From Coniferiporia sulphurascens (Eukaryota > Basidiomycota > Agaricomycetes > Hymenochaetales > Hymenochaetaceae), in NCBI GenBank assembly GCA_002794785.1, contig NBBA01000020.1, positions 62,001 through 126,000 on the forward strand: a DNA stretch of 64,000 bases, in the 5' to 3' direction. The translations under genes were made by a program, and so were the position numbers. Shown piece after piece: positions 57,504 through 64,000 of this stretch. The notes under the pieces were generated by a model. That model saw only the letters and a program-made list of their open reading frames with translations, searched no databases and was not told the origin of the DNA. How positions within the stretch are numbered: the first letter of the stretch is position 1; the number at the start of each line of letters is the position of its first letter.

Positions 57504-57934
57504 ATATACCTTTTCTGACCAAATGTTTAGCATAGATCCGTAATCTCGGAGAACTCTGAGCCTCTGAGACATTTTGTTATGTTCCATTTGGTATATGATG
57601 CGGTCACTAACTAGTTTTCTGTTTAAGAACGCGCATATAGCTCGTAAAAAATATTTTGCACCCTCAGTCCTGCATTTTTGTTTGTGGACTGAGCAAAATT
57701 CTATCACATTTCTCATAATCGATGGTGCTACGTATAGTAGAATGTCCTTCGAGGGGTTCGCCGGAAGGACACAGCGAGCGAACAACCTAGTAGCATTAGT
57801 ATCCGAACTTGCCAGTGCGATCAGCGCCAAAAGCCTGATCATGTCGCATTCTAAATTTATATTATACGCACTGGCTGATACACGAACGAGCCTGTAAGCG
57901 ACAGAGATTACTGACCATCCCGACGTAAAGTAGA
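57504..57934. other. Intergenic, no gene seen
   Basis: 431 bp between tRNA-Asp copy 3 and the truncated end of the MFS pseudogene. Could contain decayed remains of the pseudogene's missing C-terminus, but I see no match to the intact gene. Confidence 0.4.
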
Positions 57935-59311
57935 TCAGTTGTGCATCCGCCGAGGCTGCACTCTTCCAGAGACGATCAGCATGAAGAGCGCGACGGAATT
58001 TAAAAAAATAACCAGTATCACCATGCCTGACGTAAACGCCGCAAGGCTCGTCGCCTGGACGTCGTAGTTTCCCAGAACGCCCGGAGATGGGGGTGCAGAC
58101 GCGCAGAGAGGCGTGGGCAAGCTCATGCGCCTCGTGTTCTCCACCTCCGAGATATAGGTACTCGTAAAGCCACCTTCAGAGCTGTTGTCTTCCTGATTGT
58201 GCTCGGGGATTGCCTCTCAGCCTATAGTTGCCCATAGTTGCGCAGACCATCAAGACACCAACTGAACTACTAAGCTGGCTATGTGCCTCACCTCCCCCCA
58301 GCTCTCGTTCGAGCCACAAATGAGGCCGAGAAGCCATAAAATCTCTCCCGATATGAAAAACACTGTGGCGATCCAATCGATGAAAAAAAAGTTTATCGAC
58401 TGCACTCATTTCTGGGTCCGAGAAGTGAGCGCTCGGTGTAAGGCCGGAGCAGAAGAAACAGAAGGGAAATGGCAACAACACAATGGGGCAGACTTAACGA
58501 GTACCACCGGAAGGGGGGGGGGGGGCAGAAACAGGTAATAGTCCGGCCAGTATACTTATTCAACTTGCTTGATAGCAAAAACCCATTGGAAGGAGATTCT
58601 GTAAGCCCGTCGCCGATGAAAGATTCCAGATAAGGGCCGAGGTCGTACAGCGACGTCAGGACAGAGGATTGAAAGTTGTTGTTCATTGAGCGAAATCGAG
58701 TCCGAGAGAACAATATGCACCACCTTGAGCAGGTCTGCTTCGCAAGTGCTGGGGACGCCATGCCCAGCGAGCATTATAGGCATGTTCTGCGCGGCGGAAG
58801 GAGAGGGCATTGCCGATGAGGAAAAGGAGGATGCATAGCTGCATCGGCCAGTGACGGCCATAGACGTCGGCGAATGAGCCAAACAGTGGGAGGATGATTG
58901 TCGATATGAGTAAATAGACTGTGCCGACGTAGCCGTAGAGGGGAGATTGGGGAATTGGAAGGAGAGGGGAGAGAATAAAAATCCATAAGACCCCTGAATC
59001 TCGGTTCGCTGGGTTTATCTCACCTTTGATGGTCTAGGAGGGTGAATGAAGACTATGAAGAAACTGAGTGGTAGGAAGCCAAGTAATTCCGTGGTTCTTA
59101 CGGCAATTTGGGATTGCGTAGTTGCATCAACTTTTGAGGGGAGGAGGAGGGAAGAGTAATTATTAACGTCGTCTGGCCGTTGGTACGAAAGCCGTATCCT
59201 ACTTGTATAGTCTAGCGTCTCAAGAAATATCGGAAGGACAAGCGCAACCATGAGACAGACCCGCAAGTAAAGTCGCTCTTTTCGCTCTTCAGGCGTGAGC
59301 CCATCGTCCAT
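57935..59311 (-). pseudogene. Decayed MFS transporter, relative of the gene at 61783
   Basis: Minus-strand remnants in the same order as the intact transporter at the right edge: PIFLETLDYT (near 59220), a YVGTVYLL and GRHWPMQ-type segment (near 58860-58930), NMPIMLAGHGVP, a LNEQQ...FQWVFAIK segment (58560-58640), a VDKLFFHR segment (58370-58400) and NYDVQATSLAAFTSGMVILVIF (57990-58060). Frames are shifted many times, stops are present and the last third of the protein is missing. A duplicated copy inverted relative to the intact gene, with SEC14 in between. Confidence 0.85.
58509..58523 (+). repeat. Poly-G run
   Basis: A run of about 14 G inside the MFS pseudogene; its exact length is probably unreliable. 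Confidence 0.8.
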
Positions 59312-60235
59312 TGCCCTCTTGTCCTTGGACCGTATAAATTGACTCCAGAACTAAGTGAGGACATGAGGATAATGTGGGAAGTGTGTAGAAGACATAGAAG
59401 GTGTAGTTGAGAGTGCTATGCCAGCTCTCAGGAATCACTTTTACTTTCTTAAAAAGAAGCTGAGAACCTCCGAGTCGTCTCCGCCACTAGCGGACAGCGC
59501 GAGGCGAGCTTCATACCATCTGTGTGCGATAGCTCTCGGATGATTTGCAGGCTATGCCTTCCGTATGGATGTATGTGACCGTTCACCGAGAAGGGCTGAC
59601 CGCCAATTGCACTATGAAGAAGATCAGACGCGGAACATGTGGTACACGTACCGCAAATCATTGGTATCTTGTAGCCGAGGTAGAGAAGATGATGGTTTCG
59701 AGTCGGCGTGTGGGGAGGGATATACCGAACCATCGCTTGACCGCGTAGAAGTGCTGCGGCGCAATCTGTTTTTTTATAAATTGAGCGCCCGGTAAGACAC
59801 CACCTGCGGCCAGTAGGAATTCAAGTTGAAGCTTGAACGAGACCGTGATGGGGTGCTATGCACGTGACCTATCCGGTGCAGCCCCACCCGCGCCCTGAGC
59901 CGCATCAAATCATCGATTGCAGTTTGGCGACGACCACAACTGCAAGACAAACTTCAAAGAGTTCCAACAAGAAAGAGAGCATCGCAAAGAGCGATTTGAA
60001 GTAAAGCTGATAAAGAGGCTGCTGTTGAGAGCATATAATTTACTCTGATTCGCCCGGTGGCTAGGTACAAGGTCACCGCAAGCGAAAGCGAGGCACAAGC
60101 ACCTTCGCGTCGCGCTTTTTACATCTGACGGTCACATCGCTCAACACGCTCTTTCTTCACGCCCACCATCTGGCCCACTTTGTCTCTCGTTGACGACCAT
60201 ATATCCCTTTGAAATCGTTCACAACTACTCAAATC
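59312..60235. other. Intergenic, no gene seen
   Basis: 924 bp between the MFS pseudogene and SEC14. The last 200 bp hold the SEC14 promoter, with CT-rich sequence at 60120-60200. I see no recognisable coding sequence in the rest. Confidence 0.5.
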
Positions 60236-61288
60236 ATGGCCGAGCCTGCCTCTGCGTCGTCCTTACCGCCGGGTGTAACCGACCCTGATTACAAGCCTCC
60301 CGTGGGCCGTCTGGGCAACCTTACCGTGCCGCAGCAACATGCGCTGGAGAAGTTCAAGAAGGAGATACAGGAAGATGGCATATTTGTAGAGGAGCGGATG
60401 GATGATGCGACGTTGTTGAGGTTGGTCGCAATCTGTCTTTTCTCTGTAACGTCACAACAGTCTTTAATCATTTCAAAATCTTATCCACCCAGGTTTCTGC
60501 GTGCGCGGAAGTGGGATGTCGCTGCTGCTAAACAGATGCTTCTGAATGCGGAAAAGTGGAGACAAGATGTCGAGATAGATGACATCGTAAAGTGCGCGGA
60601 ACACGTTTTCCACTATTAATCGCTCTAGCTAAAACGGGTGCTTTTTCATAAGGAATTTCGAATTTACCGAGAGGGCTGAGGTGATCAAGTACTACCCCCA
60701 GTACTATCACAAAACTGACAAGGTAGTGTGCTTATCACTGAAATGAATACAAGTCACTCATAATTATCCCATCATTTTAAGGAGGGCCGCCCCCTCTACG
60801 TCGAGCGCCTCGGAAACGTAGACGTGACTGAGTTGCGAAGGGTTACAACGCAGGAGCGGCAGGTCAAGCATCTCATAAAGGAATACGAAAAATCTATGAA
60901 CGAGCGGCTGCCGGCTTGCTCAAGGGCAGCCGGGCACCCAGTCGAAACGTCGTGCACGATTCTAGACCTAGAAGGCGTCGGACTCAAAGCATTCTGGGAC
61001 GTCAAAGGCTATGTACAAGAGGCAAGCAACATCGGGCAGAACTACTATCCAGAGACGATGGGTAAATTCTACATAATCAACGCGCCATGGATGTTCGCGA
61101 CTGTGTGGAAGGTCATCAAGGGCTGGCTCGACCCGGTTACGGTGGCGAAAATCAATATACCCTCAGGTAACGGGAGAGAGGCGCTGCTTGCGCAAATTCC
61201 AGCAGAGAATTTACCGGCTGAGTTTGGTGGGCTGTGCAAGTGCGTTGGCGGGTGCGCGATGAGCGATGCGGGCCCATGGAACCCATAG
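60236..61288 (+). CDS. SEC14: SEC14-like phosphatidylinositol/phosphatidylcholine transfer protein
   Basis: Sec14 exchanges PI and PC and keeps Golgi lipid composition fit for secretion. Four exons (60236-60420, 60493-60591, 60653-60722, 60782-61288) give 286 codons, near the usual 300. The CRAL-TRIO N region (FLRARKWDVAAAKQML) and lipid-binding domain are clear: YYPQYYHKTDKEGRPLYVE, TILDLEGVGLKAFW, NYYPETMGKFYIINAPWMF and LPAEFGGLCKC. The end DAGPWNP is also family-typical. It is flanked on both sides by MFS sequences (a pseudogene and a gene). Confidence 0.95.
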
Positions 61289-61782
61289 GTGGATGCCGGG
61301 CGGCGGCCGAGCGAGGAGAGCAGCTCAGACAGTCTTGCACATTTGCACATATAGCCGACAGCGTTTAATGGGCATTGTAATACGTTATCTTTTGTCTCGT
61401 TTTCCATATAGAACACACTTATATAAGTTCGTTCTTGACTTTTTCCAATTTTAGGACTGTAATGGCTGTTCTGCACAGGCTCTAGGGTGATGGCACGCGG
61501 CAGCGCACCGCCATGAGCGTCTGGTGACAATTTCTTTTTCTTTCTTCCAATACCTCATGAAGTACGTATATTGAGAAGCGCTTGAGCTCGCATCACTGCG
61601 CCTACATGCAGTCGGACATTTCTCCGATCGCGCTGCGGATTCTGCACAGGCGCGTTAGTTGTGCCTGTTGTTTTAATATCAGTGCCGCACCCTCTTGCTT
61701 AAGTATTTCTCTCTTACAGTCCGGACGGCTGTGTCTCCCCGCTTTCTCACTTTAGCTTACGCCCCCCGAGGTCCACCTTGTC
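61289..61782. other. SEC14 3' region and MFS promoter
   Basis: 494 bp. A CT-rich leader lies directly before the MFS start (61735-61780). No further gene. Confidence 0.5.
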
Positions 61783-63996
61783 ATGATGGCTGACAATAAT
61801 ACACCTGCGACGGTCGACTCGGAGAAAGCACCTGAAGCCCAGAAAGACTCAAAGAAATGGCTGTTCACGTTGGCAGCTGCGCTTGCTATTCCGGTTTTCT
61901 TGGAGACTCTGGATTACACAGGTGATTCCGCAATTACTTTGATGTTTTTATCCCAATACTGAGCTCCCTTGCTTAACAGTTGTCGCGACTGCCCAGTCTC
62001 ACATTGCCGTCGGTACTTTCCGTAATTAGAACGCGACTTATGATGCTCACAAAATGTTTTAGTCTAGCTTCAACCGCCTTGATCTCCAAAGGTAAGTTTT
62101 CTTAGATAATTTTTATTTGTCTTATATGCTGAACGATTCCTTCCAGCTACATTGGAACAGTCTACCTTCTCACCTCCACGATTTTCCTCCCGGTCTATGG
62201 CTCCATCGCAGATATTTACGGACGCTACTGGGCCATGCAGTCCGCCCTCCTCTTCTTCCTCTTTGGCAGTGCGCTCTCTGCTGGTGCGAGGAATATGCCC
62301 ATGATGCTTGCCGGACGAGGCATAGCCGGCATCGGTGCCGCTGGCCTCTTGACCATCGTCCGTATAATTCTGTCCGACTCATTCTCGCTTAACGCAAACA
62401 ACCGCCAATCTGGTGCACTTGTCATTCTGTATACTATCGGATACTGCGCAGGTCCTTCTATCGGTGGCGCTCTGACGACTGTATCCTTCCGCTGGGTTTT
62501 TGCGATCAAGTTCGTATTTTCTCTTTTTAAATTCGCAATAACCCCTTTTTGACGTCGCTTGGACGTGTGTAGTCTCCCATGCGTCGTTGTCTCCATGATC
62601 ATCACCTTCCTCCTCATCCGCAACAAGATCAAGGGACCACAGCCTCCGCGCCACCACCTTAATTCAATATCAAAGTCCGGCCCGGCTAAAGAGTCTGCCC
62701 TTGACCGCTTCCTACGTGTGGACTGGCCTGCCACCCTGTCCTTCGTCGCTGGCGGCATCCTCCTCCTCCTCGCGCTCAACTGGGGCGGGAATAACGGCTG
62801 GAATAGTGCAAAAGTCATAGCCTGCCTTGTCGTCGGCGCTATGCTCCTTGTCGCAACACTCGTATGGGAGTTTATCCTGGAGCGTAAGCAGCGCCAGCTC
62901 TTTACCCCAAACGCGTCCGAGAATCCAGAAGGAGCCGTATGGAGCGGGAAGCCCCCGAGCCGATTATTTTTGTCGGACGCACTTCTCCCTCTCGAGGTAA
63001 TGACAAATTACGATGTGGCCGCGACGCAGTTCGCAGCGTTCACTTCGGGCATGGTCATGCTCGTGATCTTCTACTTCGTCGCGATCTTCATGGTTATCGT
63101 CTCCGGAAAAACTTCCGTTCAAGCGGGAGTGCAACTTATTTACTTTGCGCCTGGAATGGTGTGTTTACATCCTTGCCATAATATATACATACCGGCTCAC
63201 GTTCATCTTGACAGGGTGGCGGAACGTTTATCGCAATGAGAATAATACAAAAGACGCGCCAGGTACTTTCAATTCATATTATCTTCGATTAGTTCAACAC
63301 AAATCTCCTATCATTTTAGCCAAAATACCCCATCATTCTGGGATGCATGCTCGTCCCCATCGGCCTTGGGCTCATCTCGCAAGCCGTCAATAAGAGCAAC
63401 CAAGGTCAGATCGACGGCTTCATGGTCCTCGTCGGTGTCGGTGTCGGCGCGACCTTCGGCCCACTCGCGATTCACGCGCGCTTCTCACAGCCCGAGGGTC
63501 GCGTTGCCGTCGTCACCTCGCTCAACCTCTTCTTCCGCACGCTCGGCGGCACCGTCGGCCTCGCGCAGTGCTCGACCGTCCTCAACGCAAAGATCCGTTC
63601 TTTCTTCTCCTCCCTCCCCGAGTCGACGCTCGCGGAGCTGCAGAGCCCGGAGGGATCACGTCGCTCTTCTCTGAGGGCTTGTCCTCGCTGCAGTCGATCT
63701 CTGCGCTTCCGGAGGACGTACAGGCCCTGGTTCGGGATGCGTTCAGGAACGGCGTGCGCTGGTGCTTCATTTCCCTCATTCCGTGGGCCGCGCTTTCGGC
63801 TATCGCCGTACTGTTCTTGAGCAAGATACATGATACGGACAGGATGTTCGGGGTGACGCCAACCTCTATAGAGATGGAGCCGACTTCGCGAGGGGACGGA
63901 ACCGACGAAACAGCAAAGGATGTCAACGACGACAAACAGCCCAGACATAGCATTCGAATTAGTCTCATTGTTCTAAGGTCTAGTATAATCGTGTAA
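61783..63996 (+). CDS. Major facilitator superfamily transporter (drug:H+ antiporter type), one apparent frameshift
   Basis: Multi-pass plasma-membrane or vacuolar transporter. Start at 61783 (MMADNNTPATVDSEK). Landmarks: PVFLETLDYT with VVATAQSHIA (first helix), FLPVYGSIADIYGRYW (MFS motif A), MLAGRGIAGIGAAGLL, GYCAGPSIGGAL (motif C-like), then about eight further hydrophobic segments. This suggests the 14-helix DHA2-like group; the substrate cannot be read. Several introns, e.g. GTGATT at 61922 and small exons between 61980 and 62160. Near 63652-63654 (a G run) the frame shifts by one: LAELQSP... must continue as ITSLFSEGLSSLQS in the next frame to reach the last helix (WCFISLIPWAALSAIAVLFL) and the stop at 63994. 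Either a sequence error or a truncating mutation. Confidence 0.87.
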
Positions 63997-64000
63997 TATC

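Noticed and set aside
59449..59733. 94-codon minus-strand frame upstream of the MFS pseudogene
   Set aside because: No membrane segments or similarity to the intact MFS gene; looks like chance.

Overview
The window comes from a fungal nuclear genome, almost certainly a mushroom-forming basidiomycete (Agaricomycotina). The host genes are dense, carry many introns of about 50-60 bp and match basidiomycete architecture (a seven-exon actin of exactly 375 codons, fungal BIG1, MED13, MRS6, RIC8 and EMG1 homologues). The transposons are of kinds common in that group. I cannot name the species.

Bases 1 to about 22,415 are a transposon island. They hold five copies (A-E) and a gag fragment of one APE-RT-RNaseH LINE family (Tad/I-like) in both orientations. 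They also hold a 3.77-kb Tc1/mariner-type DNA transposon sitting at a TA inside LINE copy C, a truncated Ty3/gypsy chromovirus, and four solo LTRs of one TGTTA...TAACA family. Each solo LTR has a perfect 5-bp target duplication; three lie inside LINE copy E and one inside another LTR-like sequence. All copies appear decayed, and several nonsense or catalytic changes look like CpG deamination.

From about 22,700 to the end is gene-dense euchromatin: BIG1, MED13, a calcineurin-like/DUF2433-type protein, MRS6 (Rab escort), a nucleolin/NSR1-like protein, RIC8, MED10, tRNA-Met (with intron), tRNA-Asp, CGI121 (KEOPS), a membrane-anchored protein disulfide isomerase, a large mitochondrial-type PPR protein, ACT1, RPN10, NDUFB7, SCO1, EMG1, two identical inverted tRNA-Asp genes, an MFS pseudogene, SEC14 and an intact-looking MFS transporter cut close to the right edge. 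These genes serve general housekeeping (transcription, Rab prenylation, ribosome and tRNA maturation, secretion, mitochondrial complexes I and IV, cytoskeleton, proteasome). They do not form a pathway cluster. Neighbours are mostly divergent or convergent pairs with 150-450 bp between them.

Main points for a second look: a 6-nt microexon needed for a 375-codon actin; three single-base losses in G/C runs that break SCO1 (twice, once in its copper motif) and the MFS gene; three probable GC-AG introns; a conserved 3' hairpin and an ATGA gag/pol overlap in the LINE; an unexplained membrane-segment ORF in the env position of the gypsy element; and a conserved hairpin just downstream of the TATA region in the solo LTR family. 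I did not find a convincing wholly new system.
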